A stretch of 64,000 nt of DNA from Azospirillum thermophilum (GCF_003130795.1 NZ_CP029352.1:660001-724000), one strand, 5' to 3'. Positions 26,652-35,156 are shown, counted from the stretch's first letter. Numbers and translations are program-made. The notes: generated by a model not told the origin, from the sequence alone.

Positions 26652-28565
26652 ATGCTGCTGTCGCTGTTCGAGCCGGAAGAGACAATCGGCCGCCACTGGC
26701 ACCGCCTGATCGGCGGCCGGACGAGCTATCCGCGCCATCCCGGCGCCGCGGTGGCGCTCGACGCCATCCGGCCGCGCCTCGCCATCTTCTTCCGCGGGCT
26801 GGGCGGTGACCGGGCGGTGCGGCTCGCTTCGGCGGCGCGCACCTCCTCCGGCCACCGGCTGGCCCTGCTGGAACGGATCGGGCTGGGCCAGGAGAAGGTG
26901 GAACGCCCGGCGCTCGACGGCGACGTCCTGCAGCTTCCCGCCGTCCTCGACGTGCTGCCGCGGGCCGAACTCAACCAGCGGCTCTACGAGTGGCTGGCCG
27001 CCTACTTCGCCCATGCCGAACCGGATGCCGGCCCGCTGCCCGCCGACCCGCTTCGCGCCGACCTGCTGGCGCTGCGCCGGGCGAAGGCGACGACCGCCCG
27101 TGTCCTCGCCTCCTGGCCGGGACTGCGCCGCCTCCATGCCGAGCTGTGCGAGGCCCTGCGCGCCGTGCGCCCGAAGCGCGCGCTGCCGCCGCAGGAGGCC
27201 GCGGTGGAGGCCGCCGTGCTTGCCCTGCTCGGCGCGGGCCATGGCGGAGACATGCTGGACGAGGCGGTGCCGCTCGACCGTTTCGCCGCCCCCGTCGGCT
27301 ACAGGCCCTTCCTGCCCGTTCCGCTGTGGGGCGAGGTGGCCGGGGCGGCCGGGCAGGGCGAGGCCGCCTTTCCCGAATCCGGCGCCGCCGATGGCGCTCC
27401 CGAGGCGGCGGAGAGCGACGGCCAGCGCCGCAAGGCGAAGCGCCGGGACAGCGATCAGGTGAAGCGCGAGGATCCGCTGATCCTCAACCGCTTCGAGAAG
27501 ATCATGGGGCTGGCGGAGATGATGAACATCCCGCGCTCCGTCGAGGACGACGACGAGGACGGAGCCCGGCAGGCCGCCGACGACATGGAGGAGATCGCGC
27601 TGTCCCAGCATCAGCGCAAACCCTCCACCCGCCTGAAGATGGACCTCGAACTGGCCGCCTCGGCGGTCGATGCCGCACCCCTGCAGGCGGAGCGCACCTA
27701 TCCCGAGTGGGACTATCACCGTCGCGCCTATCACCCCGCCCACTGCCGGGTGATCGCCGAGGCGGCGACCGAGCAGGGCGAGGACTGGAGCCCGGACGAG
27801 GCCGCGCTGCGCCGCATCCGGCAGGTGCGCCGCCAGTTCGAGGCGCTGCGCCCCAAGCGGACGCTCTTCACCGGCCAGCCGGACGGCGACGACCTCGACC
27901 TGTCGGCCCTGGTGCGCAGCCGCGCCGACCTGCTGGCCGGCGGGGCGGGCAGCGAGCGCGTCTACCAGACCGCCCGCAGCGCGGCGCGCGACCTGGCGGT
28001 CGCCGTGCTGGTCGACACCTCGCTGTCGACCGACGGCTGGGTCGACGGCCGCCGCGTGCTCGACGTGGAGAAGGAGGCGCTGCTGGCGCTCTCCGGCGGG
28101 CTTGCCGCCTGCGGCGACGACCATGCCATCTTCTCCTTCACCTCGCACCGGCGCAGCAATGTGCGCGTGCTGACGGTGAAGGGGTTCGACGAGGCGCCGG
28201 GCGGTGCCGTCCAGCGCCGGGTCCAGGCCCTGAAGCCCGGCCACTACACCCGCATGGGGGCAGCGCTGCGCCATGTCGCGGCGATGCTGGCCGAGCGGCC
28301 GAACCGCCACCGGCTGCTGATCCTGCTGTCCGACGGCAAGCCCAACGACGTCGATCATTACGAGGGGCGCTACGGGATCGAGGACACCCGCGTGGCGGTC
28401 CAGGAGGCGCGCCGCCAGGGCATCGCGCTGTTCGGCATCACCGTCGACGCCGAGGCGCGCGACTATTTCCCCTATCTGTTCGGCCGGCGCGGCTACGCGA
28501 TCTTTCCGCAGGCCAGCCATCTGACCAAGGCCCTGCCGGCACTCTACCGGCAGGTCGTCGGTTGA
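26652..28565 (+). CDS. norD: NorD protein with C-terminal von Willebrand factor A domain
   Basis: A 637-residue protein of the CbbO/NorD family. A Lys/Asp/Glu-rich low-complexity linker lies around residues 240-310. The C-terminal vWA domain starts near residue 445 with the MIDAS motif DTSLST (455-460), followed by DDHAIFSFTSH and LILLSDGKPND. It works with the NorQ ATPase to activate NOR. The ATG at 26652 follows a GGAGGCGGG ribosome site. Confidence 0.94.
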   Translation: MLLSLFEPEETIGRHWHRLIGGRTSYPRHPGAAVALDAIRPRLAIFFRGLGGDRAVRLASAARTSSGHRLALLERIGLGQEKVERPALDGDVLQLPAVLDVLPRAELNQRLYEWLAAYFAHAEPDAGPLPADPLRADLLALRRAKATTARVLASWPGLRRLHAELCEALRAVRPKRALPPQEAAVEAAVLALLGAGHGGDMLDEAVPLDRFAAPVGYRPFLPVPLWGEVAGAAGQGEAAFPESGAADGAPEAAESDGQRRKAKRRDSDQVKREDPLILNRFEKIMGLAEMMNIPRSVEDDDEDGARQAADDMEEIALSQHQRKPSTRLKMDLELAASAVDAAPLQAERTYPEWDYHRRAYHPAHCRVIAEAATEQGEDWSPDEAALRRIRQVRRQFEALRPKRTLFTGQPDGDDLDLSALVRSRADLLAGGAGSERVYQTARSAARDLAVAVLVDTSLSTDGWVDGRRVLDVEKEALLALSGGLAACGDDHAIFSFTSHRRSNVRVLTVKGFDEAPGGAVQRRVQALKPGHYTRMGAALRHVAAMLAERPNRHRLLILLSDGKPNDVDHYEGRYGIEDTRVAVQEARRQGIALFGITVDAEARDYFPYLFGRRGYAIFPQASHLTKALPALYRQVVG

Positions 28566-28589
28566 GGGGACGGCAACAGGACCGGGACC

Positions 28590-29183
28590 ATGACCGTGAT
28601 CGATTCGACCGACTCCGACGAGATGCTGGAGGAGCAGGCGGGCGCCGACCCGCTGGCCGGGCTGCCCGGCCATCCGATGATGTGGATCCTCATCCTCAGC
28701 GAACTCGCCGTCTTCGGCATCGCCTTCGTCGGCTTCGCCGTCGCCCGGCTGCTCGACCCCGCGGGGTTCGCGGCGGGGCAGGCCCATCTCAGTCCGCTGA
28801 CCGGCGGGCTGAACACCATCGTGCTGGTGACCAGCGGCTTCCTGGCCGCGGCCGGCGTCGCCGCGGCCCGTGACGGGCGGCGGGGCCGGGCGCGCGGCCT
28901 GTTCGTGGTCGCCGCCGTGCTCGGCCTTCTGTTCCTCGGCGTGAAGGGAACGGAATACGCCGCCTCGATCGCCGCGGGCCACACGCTCGACAGCGGCGGC
29001 TTCTTCACCCTCTATTATCTGCTGACCGGCTTCCACGCCCTGCATGTCGCGCTCGGCATGGTCATCCTGCTGATCGTCGCCTGGAAGGACAGCGTCGAGA
29101 ATCTGGAGACCGGGGCCTCCTTCTGGCACATGCTCGACCTCGTCTGGGTCCTGCTCTACCCGCTGCTCTACCTGCTGCGCTGA
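28590..29183 (+). CDS. norE: NorE, cytochrome c oxidase subunit III-like protein
   Basis: A 197-residue five-helix membrane protein of the CoxIII family, as found in nor operons. Recognisable parts are GHPMMWILILSELAVFG at the start and YLLTGFHALHVALGMVIL in the middle. The C-terminus has GASFWHMLDLVWVLLYPLLY, which carries the HxxDxxW-like motif. NorE is not strictly required for activity; it is thought to help assembly or stability of NOR. It is 24 nt after norD. Confidence 0.92.
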   Translation: MTVIDSTDSDEMLEEQAGADPLAGLPGHPMMWILILSELAVFGIAFVGFAVARLLDPAGFAAGQAHLSPLTGGLNTIVLVTSGFLAAAGVAAARDGRRGRARGLFVVAAVLGLLFLGVKGTEYAASIAAGHTLDSGGFFTLYYLLTGFHALHVALGMVILLIVAWKDSVENLETGASFWHMLDLVWVLLYPLLYLLR

Positions 29184-29198
29184 CAAGGGAGCGGACCG

Positions 29199-29492
29199 AT
29201 GCGCCGCACGATGACCATGCCGCCTCGCACCCTCGCCGGGACCTGGGTCCTGCTCGCCGGGCTGACGCTCGCCACCATGCTGGTCGGCGGCGGCGAGGGG
29301 CAGGGGCGCTCCCTGGCGCTGGCCGGCGCCGCGCTCGTGATGGTCTTCGCCTTCGTCAAGGGGCGGCTGATCCTGACCCGCTACATGGGCCTCGGCGCGC
29401 CGGCCACGGGATGGCGCCGGGGGCTGACGCTCTACCTGCTGCTCGTCTGCGCCGTGATCCTCGGCGCCTACCTGTTCGGCCTGACCCGCTGA
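29199..29492 (+). CDS. norF: NorF-like membrane protein (cytochrome c oxidase subunit IV family)
   Basis: A 97-residue protein with three predicted helices (residues about 12-30, 36-54 and 75-94), typical of NorF and the small COX4_pro proteins. VFAFVKGRLILTRYMGL is the family's conserved segment between helices 2 and 3. It lies 15 nt after norE and completes a norCBQDEF order as in Paracoccus. Its role in NOR assembly is known only from genetics in other species. Confidence 0.85.
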   Translation: MRRTMTMPPRTLAGTWVLLAGLTLATMLVGGGEGQGRSLALAGAALVMVFAFVKGRLILTRYMGLGAPATGWRRGLTLYLLLVCAVILGAYLFGLTR

Positions 29493-29511
29493 TCCCGTCG
29501 GAGACACCGCC

Positions 29512-29667
29512 ATGAACCAGGCACAGATCGGCCTCCTGATCGTCACGCCGCTGCTGATCGGTGTCGCCGTCGCCCTGCACCGCGAGGGGGTGATGAGCCG
29601 GGGCGGCGTCGTGCTCGCGTCGCTCGCCTCGGTTGCCGCCGCGGCATGGCTGTTCTTCACGCAATGA
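29512..29667 (+). CDS. 51-residue membrane protein at the end of the nor operon
   Basis: A short gene begins with ATG at 29512, 19 nt after the norF stop, with a GGAGAC ribosome site 6 nt before. It encodes 51 residues: MNQAQIGLLIVTPLLIGVAV, a loop with LHREGVMSRGG, then a second hydrophobic stretch VVLASLASVAAAAWLFF. This predicts two helices in a hairpin. Codon use is GC-biased like its neighbours. I do not know the family. Position suggests an accessory subunit or assembly factor for NOR. Confidence 0.65.
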   Translation: MNQAQIGLLIVTPLLIGVAVALHREGVMSRGGVVLASLASVAAAAWLFFTQ

Positions 29668-29692
29668 CGATTTCCCAGAAAAATCGCCTGTC

Positions 29693-29734
29693 TTGACCGC
29701 AGTCAAGACTCCGTGGCGGAGGCTGGGCAATACT
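29693..29734 (+). promoter_or_regulatory. FNR/Dnr-type promoter driving a non-coding stretch
   Basis: TTGACCGCAGTCAA (29693-29706, centre 29699.5) is nearly identical to the norC box. AATACT at 29729-29734 matches TATAAT at four of six positions and lies where a class II FNR promoter expects it. With the box at -41.5 the start would be A29741. Only a terminator follows, no gene. Confidence 0.6.
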
Positions 29735-29740
29735 GCCCGC

Positions 29741-29835
29741 ACAATCGTTCTCTCGATTGCGTCATCACCAGCTGATGACTCTCCCGTTTTGCCCTTGATG
29801 CGTCCATCGGCCTTGGCTGATGGGCGCCTTTTTTT
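29741..29835 (+). ncRNA. candidate anoxia/NO-induced small RNA (about 95 nt)
   Basis: The stretch between the predicted start at 29741 and the terminator T-run has no reading frame but strong structure. A hairpin AATCG-TTCTCT-CGATT lies at 29743-29758, then GTCATCA-CCAGC-TGATGAC at 29761-29779. A C/U-rich unpaired segment CTCTCCCGTTTTGCCC follows, then an 11- to 13-bp terminator stem and seven Ts. This is the layout of Hfq-type sRNAs such as E. coli FnrS. It could instead be only the 3' end of the nor transcript. Inferred from sequence; expression is untested. Confidence 0.5.
29800..29835 (+). terminator. rho-independent terminator
   Basis: GCGTCCATCGGCC pairs with GGCTGATGGGCGC (two G-U pairs) around a tight loop, followed by CTTTTTTT. 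It ends the candidate sRNA and any read-through from the nor operon. Confidence 0.85.
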
Positions 29836-29881
29836 GAACTGTTCCAGTCCGGCGACCGCGAGCACCGCAGGGGGCAAGACG

Positions 29882-29916
29882 AAAACCGGGCCCAGGACAA
29901 TGCCTGGACCCGGTTG
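29882..29916 (-). terminator. rho-independent terminator of nirK
   Basis: On the minus strand AACCGGGTCCAGG-CATTGT-CCTGGGCCCGGTT forms a 13-bp stem with one mismatch, followed by TTCG. It lies 32 nt past the nirK stop. Confidence 0.7.
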
Positions 29917-29947
29917 CCGGCCGCGATGGCGTGGGGGCGGAAGCCGC

Positions 29948-31012
29948 TCAGTGCTTCATCTCGCCGAGCTGCTTGTGGGAGTCGCCGCTCTTGTCGAGGA
30001 TGATGCTGTCGTCGGGGGCGCCCTCGACCTCCAGGATGCCGATCAGGCCCTTGGTGGCACGGCTCAGCGCATGGTCGACCAGCGCGTACTTGCCGGGATA
30101 ATCGACCTTGAACTCCACCATCGTGGCGCCGCCGGGGGCCACCGTCACGGTCTGGATGCCCTTCGCCGGCTCGCTCTCCAGCCCGCCCATGGTGTAGACG
30201 CGGTCGAAGATCTCGCCGATGACGTGGAAGGAGGAGGTCAGGTTGGGGCCGCCGACGCCGAACCAGATGCGGACCGTCTCGCCGACCTTCGCCTTCAGCG
30301 GCTTGTCCTTCGACAGGGCGCCGACCGTCCCGTTGAACACCAGGTAGTTCGGCCGCTCGTTGACCAGGCCGTCATAGTCGTCCTCGGCCGTCGGAATGTT
30401 CTTGGCCTTGGCTGCATAGATTTCCTGCTGCATCACATAGTACTCGTGATCGACCTTGGCCATTCCGGCCTCCGGCTCCACCACGACCAGACCGTACATG
30501 CCCTTGGAGATGTGATGGGCCACCATCGGCGTGGCGCAGTGGTAGACATAGACGCCGGGGGTCAGGGCCTTGAAGGAGAACTCCTTGGTCTGGCCCGGCT
30601 CGACCTGCGTGATCTGCCCGCCGCCGAGTAAGCCGGTCGCGGCATGGAAGTCGACGCTGTGGTTCATCGTCGAATTCTGCGCGTTGGTGATCTTCACATC
30701 CACAGTATCGCCGACACGAACCCGCACCATCGGACCGGGAACGGTGTTGTTGAACGTCCAGTAAGTGTAGTTCGTACCGTCATCCAGCTTGGCCTCGACT
30801 TCCGTTGTGAGGAGGGAGACCTGATGGGTCTTGGGGGCCCGCTTGGCGGACGCTTCCGGAGCGGGAACGGATGCGGGATCCAGGACGATGTCGACCGTCG
30901 CATCCTTGACCTTCGGGTCCGCGTACAGCGTGGTCGCCGGGACCGCGCCGCCCCCGAGAACGGTCATCAGGGCGACGGTGCCGGCGGCGGTGAGGAAGGC
31001 CTTGGTTTTCAT
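29948..31012 (-). CDS. nirK: copper-containing nitrite reductase
   Basis: A 354-residue periplasmic CuNIR with an N-terminal signal peptide (about residues 1-31), reducing nitrite to NO. Two cupredoxin domains are present. Ligands are visible: His118 (T1) and His123 (T2) in NHSVDFHA, His158 (T2) and Cys159 (T1) in YHCATP, His165/166 and Met172 (T1) in HHISKGM, and His314 (T2) in LVDHALSRA. Catalytic Asp121 and His263 (SSFHVIGE) are conserved. The HCATPMVAHHISKGM loop is the shorter form seen outside the classical Alcaligenes/Rhizobium class I enzymes. An FNR/Dnr-like box precedes it. Confidence 0.97.
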   Translation of the reverse strand: MKTKAFLTAAGTVALMTVLGGGAVPATTLYADPKVKDATVDIVLDPASVPAPEASAKRAPKTHQVSLLTTEVEAKLDDGTNYTYWTFNNTVPGPMVRVRVGDTVDVKITNAQNSTMNHSVDFHAATGLLGGGQITQVEPGQTKEFSFKALTPGVYVYHCATPMVAHHISKGMYGLVVVEPEAGMAKVDHEYYVMQQEIYAAKAKNIPTAEDDYDGLVNERPNYLVFNGTVGALSKDKPLKAKVGETVRIWFGVGGPNLTSSFHVIGEIFDRVYTMGGLESEPAKGIQTVTVAPGGATMVEFKVDYPGKYALVDHALSRATKGLIGILEVEGAPDDSIILDKSGDSHKQLGEMKH

Positions 31013-31045
31013 GGCACGGTCCAGTTCTGTGTTTTGCGTGCCCGG

Positions 31046-31087
31046 ATCATTACAGCAGTACCCGATGATTTACTTGATCAAGGTCAA
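31046..31087 (-). promoter_or_regulatory. FNR/Dnr-type class II promoter of nirK
   Basis: TTGATCAAGGTCAA (31074-31087) fits TTGAT-N4-GTCAA. On the minus strand AATGAT (31051-31046) lies where a -10 is expected if the box is at -41.5, giving a start near 31039 and a leader of about 27 nt. The site also lies between nirK and the divergent HD-GYP gene. Confidence 0.7.
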
Positions 31088-31240
31088 GTCGCAATCTGGT
31101 CACACCCCTGCCCCGTCCGCCGCCTTCGGGCCGTGCGCCCAAGGGGAGCCGCGGAATTCCGCCGGCAGCGGCGTCAGGCCGCATGGTGCGGCGCAACACC
31201 ACACCCCATAATTGCCGAGAACTCCTCGCGGGTGGTCATC

Positions 31241-33145
31241 ATGTCCGCATCCCTGGCCGGGCCAGTACGGGAGGTATCGGTAGCCGACCCGCGTCTGCCC
31301 GTTCCGCTGGCGCTCGCCCTTGCGTTTTCCGTCGCGGCGGGGGCCTTCTGGGTCAGCCGGCAGAACTACCTGCTGTTCCATTCCGTGGTCGAGACCTTCC
31401 GGGTTCTGACGGCGGCCAGCATCTTCGCCATCGCCTGGCACTCGCGCCGCTATCTCGGCGGCGGGAACCTGTGGTTCCTCGGCGTGTCCTTCGGCTGCAC
31501 CGGCGTCATCACCCTGTTCCATATGCTGGCCTACAAGGGCATGGGCGTCTTTCCCGGCGCCGATGCGAACCTCGCCACCCAGCTCTGGATCGCCAGCCGG
31601 GGGATGGGGGCGCTGGCCGTCTGCATCGCCGCCTTCACGCCGCACCGCCACTTCCCCCCCGTGCCGACCCTGGCCGGGGTGGCCGGCGTCACCGGGCTTC
31701 TGCTGGCTTCCATCTTCCTGTACCCGGTCTTCCCCGACTGCTACGTCGAGGGGCAGGGGCTGACGCCCTTCAAGCGGGTCAGCGAGTATGTGATCGTCGC
31801 CGCCTTCCTCACCGGTCTGGTCGGGCTGCACCTGCATCGGGACCGCCACCGCCCGACGAGCCGGACGCTGGTCGCCATGGCCTTCGGGCTGGATGCGCTG
31901 GGCGACTTCGCCTTCACGCTCTATGTCGACGTCTACGGCACGCTGAACTTCCTCGGCCATGCCTTCGTCACCGGATCGGACATGCTGGTCTACACGGCCA
32001 TCGTGCGCAGCGGCATCCGCCGGCCGCAGAACCTCGTCTTCTGGATGATGGAGAGCGACCGCCGGGCGCTGCGGGCGGTGGTGGAGCGGCAGAACGTCAA
32101 GCTTCTCGAAACCGCCTCCGAGCTCCAGCAGGAACATGCGGAGCTGGAGCAGACGCGCCAGATCCTCGACGGCTACCGGGCGCGCGAATCCGCCATCCTC
32201 GACACGGTGGGCGAGGCGATCCTGACGCTGGACGCCGCCGGCACCGTCACCTTCGGCAATGGCGCCGCCCAGCGCCTCAGCCCGGATCTCAGGGTGGGGG
32301 AGCCGGCGCCGGCCTGGCTGCAATCGGCCATCGGGGCGGCGGGGCGCGGCGGCCAGCCGGAAATCGAGCTGTCGCTCACCGCCTCCGGCGGCGCCGGCCG
32401 GACGATCGAGCTGGCCGTGCGGCCCCTGCCCTCCGACACGGGCGCGCTCGTGGCCGTGCTGCGCGACGTCACCGGCAAGCGGGAGCTGGAGCGCCAGGCC
32501 CTGCGCCACGCGGCGGCGCTGCGCCGCTCCCTGGTGGAGACCATCGGCGTCGTCTCGCAGATGGTCGCCATGCGCGACCCCTACACGGCGGGGCACCAGC
32601 GCCGCGTCGCCTGCCTCGCCTACGAGATCGCCCGCGAGATGGGGCTGGAGGAGGAGGAGGCGGTGGGCATCGCGCTCGCCGGCACGGTGCACGACATCGG
32701 CAAGATCAGCGTGCCGGCGGAGGTGCTGAACCGCCCCGGCCGCCTGACCGCCATCGAGTACGAACTGCTGAAGACCCACGCCCAGGCCGGCTACGAGATC
32801 ATCAAGAACGCCCAGCTTCCCTGGCCGGTCGCCGACATGATCCACCAGCACCACGAGAAGCTGGACGGCAGCGGCTATCCCCAGGGACTCAAGGGCGAGC
32901 AGATCGTGCGCGGTGCCCGCATCCTGGCGGTTGCCGACGTGGTGGAGGCGATGGCGTCGCACCGCCCCTACCGGCCGGCGCTGGGCATCGAGGCGGCGCT
33001 GGCGGAGATCGAGCGCTGCGCCGGCGTCTCGCTCGACGCCGCGGCGGTCGCCGCCTGCACCCGCCTGTTCCGCGAGCGGGGCTATGCCTTCTCCGAACTG
33101 GATGCCGTGACCTTCGTGCTGGAGCGGGTGAATGCGGTGCCCTGA
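31241..33145 (+). CDS. MASE3-PAS-HD-GYP cyclic-di-GMP phosphodiesterase
   Basis: A 634-residue signalling protein. Residues about 20-260 form the MASE3 membrane sensor (LLFHSVVETFRVLTAASIF, HMLAYKGMGVFPGADANLA, TQLWIASRGMG). A short coiled coil (280-310), a PAS-like domain (315-415) and an HD-GYP domain (about 425-600) follow. Catalytic HD is at 484-485 in GTVHDIGK and the GYP triplet at 545-547, so it should be an active c-di-GMP hydrolase. A GTG nine nt upstream is an alternative start. It is divergent from nirK and shares its control region, but ligand and regulation are unknown. Confidence 0.9.
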   Translation: MSASLAGPVREVSVADPRLPVPLALALAFSVAAGAFWVSRQNYLLFHSVVETFRVLTAASIFAIAWHSRRYLGGGNLWFLGVSFGCTGVITLFHMLAYKGMGVFPGADANLATQLWIASRGMGALAVCIAAFTPHRHFPPVPTLAGVAGVTGLLLASIFLYPVFPDCYVEGQGLTPFKRVSEYVIVAAFLTGLVGLHLHRDRHRPTSRTLVAMAFGLDALGDFAFTLYVDVYGTLNFLGHAFVTGSDMLVYTAIVRSGIRRPQNLVFWMMESDRRALRAVVERQNVKLLETASELQQEHAELEQTRQILDGYRARESAILDTVGEAILTLDAAGTVTFGNGAAQRLSPDLRVGEPAPAWLQSAIGAAGRGGQPEIELSLTASGGAGRTIELAVRPLPSDTGALVAVLRDVTGKRELERQALRHAAALRRSLVETIGVVSQMVAMRDPYTAGHQRRVACLAYEIAREMGLEEEEAVGIALAGTVHDIGKISVPAEVLNRPGRLTAIEYELLKTHAQAGYEIIKNAQLPWPVADMIHQHHEKLDGSGYPQGLKGEQIVRGARILAVADVVEAMASHRPYRPALGIEAALAEIERCAGVSLDAAAVAACTRLFRERGYAFSELDAVTFVLERVNAVP

Positions 33146-33245
33146 GACGCGGTAGCCTCGGCGGCGACGGGCGGCAGGGCCGGGAACGGCGCCCGGCTGC
33201 GGGTGTTCATGCTCCACACCCCGCAAGCCGAGACGACCCGCACCG

Positions 33246-35156
33246 ATGGCCGAGGACACCGCCCGCCAGCTCCAGGCACGCCCCATTCCGGTGCCCAAGG
33301 TCACCGCGCCGGGATCGCCGCAGACCACGCTCCTGGTCATCGCCCTCGTCGTGGTGGCGCTCTACATCGGGCAGGACATCCTGATCCCCATCGCGCTCGC
33401 CGTGCTGCTGAGCTTCGTGCTGAGCCCGATCGTCAGCCGCCTCGAACGCTGGCGCCTGGGCCGCGTCCCTTCGGTGCTGGCGGTCGTGGTGCTGGTGTTC
33501 GTCGGGATCATCGGCTTCGGCGCGGTGGTGGGCAGCCAGATCGGCGACCTCGCCGACAATCTGCCGAACTACCGGCACAACCTCCACGTCAAGCTGCAGT
33601 CGCTGCGCTCCTCCGCCGCGACGGCCGACAACAACGGGGCGCTCAAGCAGGCGACCGACGCCTTCCGCGACCTGCGGCGCGAGCTGGAGCAGGTGACCGG
33701 CCAGTCGCCGGCCACCGCCGAGGGTCCGCCGCCGGCGTCGGGCGCGCAGGCCTCCGCCCGTCCGCCGGGGGAACGCGAACCGGTCCCGGTCCGCATCGAC
33801 CAGTCCGGGACCGGCGCGCTGGAGGTGGCGCGCGACCTGCTGGGGCCGGCGCTGGCGCCCTTCGCGACCGCCGGCCTGATGCTGGTCTTCACCATCTTCA
33901 TGCTGCTGCAGCGCGAGGATTTGCGCGACCGCATGATCCGGCTGGCCGGCTCAGGCGACCTCAGCCGCACGACCGAGGCGATGAACGACGCCGGGCAGCG
34001 GGTCAGCCGCTATCTGCTGATGCAGCTCGTGGTCAATGTCACCTACGGCATTCCCATCGGGCTCGGGCTGTGGCTGCTCGGCGTGCCGAACCCGCTGCTG
34101 TGGGGGCTGCTGGCGACGGTCCTGCGCTTCATCCCCTTCCTGGGGCCGGTGATCGCCGCCAGCTTTCCCATCCTGCTGTCCTTCGCGGTCGATACCGGCT
34201 GGACGCTGCCGCTGCTCTGCATCGCCCTGTTCATCGCGGTCGAGCTGTTCTCCAACAATGTGGTGGAGCCCTGGCTGTACGGCAGCGCCACCGGCCTGTC
34301 CTCGCTCGCCATCGTCGTCGCGGCGGTGGTGTGGACGACGCTGTGGGGGCCGGTGGGGCTGCTGCTGGCGACGCCGCTGACCGTCTGCCTCGTGGTGCTG
34401 GGGCGCCATGTGCCGCAGCTCCATTTCCTGGAGGTGATGCTGGGCGACCGGCCGGTGCTGCCGGACGAGGCCAAGGTCTACCAGCGCCTGCTCGCCGGCG
34501 ATCCCATCGAGGCGACCGAGATCACCGAGGAGCGGCTGGCGTCGGCCTCGCTGACCGAGGTGGGCGACACCCTGCTGCTGCCGGCCCTGTCGCTCGCCGA
34601 GCAGGAACGGCAGCGCGGCGCCCTCAACGCCGCCGGCCGCCAGACGGTGGGGGAGGGCATGGCGGCCCTGCTGGACGAACTGTCGGACAGCGAAGGCACG
34701 GCGGCGCCCGACGCCCCGCTGGTCCTGTGCGTCGGCACGCGCAACAACCTGGACGAGGCGGCCGCCGGCCTGTTCGCCGAGCTGCTGCGCCGGCGCGGCC
34801 TGCGTGCCGACGTCATACCCTGCGAGAAGGCCTCGACCCGAGCCATCGCCAGCCTCGGCACCTCCGGCGTGTCGGCCATCGCGCTGTCCTCGCTCGACCC
34901 CTCCGGTCTTGCCCATATCCGCCGGCTGGTGCGCCGCCTGCGGCTGCATTTCGGTCCGCAGGTTCCGGTGATCCTCTGCCTGTGGAGCGCCCATCCCGAG
35001 GCCGACGCGCCGAAGCGCGCGGCCGGCGAGACCGGCGCCGACCGCATCGCCACCAGCCTGGCGAGCGGCCTTGCCGGCCTTGCGGATCTCGGACTCCCGG
35101 CCGGACCGGCGATCGAGCCGGAGACCGCGGAGCCGGCGGCTGACCGGACGGGATAG
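33246..35156 (+). CDS. AI-2E family transporter (PerM/TqsA-like) with a long C-terminal domain
   Basis: A 636-residue membrane protein. The N-terminal ~370 residues have the AI-2E exporter topology of about eight helices, with ALAVLLSFVLSPIVSRLERW, MLVFTIFMLLQREDLRDRMI, PFLGPVIAASFPILLSF and SNNVVEPWLYGSATGLSSLA. A 250-residue C-terminal region follows and is predicted soluble. It includes a Rossmann-like segment (APLVLCVGTRNNLDEAAAGL, LRRRGLRADVIPCE) that is absent from short PerM proteins. A Pro/Gly/Ala-rich loop occurs near residues 150-190. Substrate unknown. It lies 100 nt after the HD-GYP gene. Confidence 0.85.
   Translation: MAEDTARQLQARPIPVPKVTAPGSPQTTLLVIALVVVALYIGQDILIPIALAVLLSFVLSPIVSRLERWRLGRVPSVLAVVVLVFVGIIGFGAVVGSQIGDLADNLPNYRHNLHVKLQSLRSSAATADNNGALKQATDAFRDLRRELEQVTGQSPATAEGPPPASGAQASARPPGEREPVPVRIDQSGTGALEVARDLLGPALAPFATAGLMLVFTIFMLLQREDLRDRMIRLAGSGDLSRTTEAMNDAGQRVSRYLLMQLVVNVTYGIPIGLGLWLLGVPNPLLWGLLATVLRFIPFLGPVIAASFPILLSFAVDTGWTLPLLCIALFIAVELFSNNVVEPWLYGSATGLSSLAIVVAAVVWTTLWGPVGLLLATPLTVCLVVLGRHVPQLHFLEVMLGDRPVLPDEAKVYQRLLAGDPIEATEITEERLASASLTEVGDTLLLPALSLAEQERQRGALNAAGRQTVGEGMAALLDELSDSEGTAAPDAPLVLCVGTRNNLDEAAAGLFAELLRRRGLRADVIPCEKASTRAIASLGTSGVSAIALSSLDPSGLAHIRRLVRRLRLHFGPQVPVILCLWSAHPEADAPKRAAGETGADRIATSLASGLAGLADLGLPAGPAIEPETAEPAADRTG

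Noticed and set aside
23805..29660. A 1951-codon open frame on the minus strand
   Set aside because: It runs antisense to the whole norCBQDEF operon and has Arg/Gly/His/Gln-rich composition without any domain. It is a by-product of GC-rich codon use.
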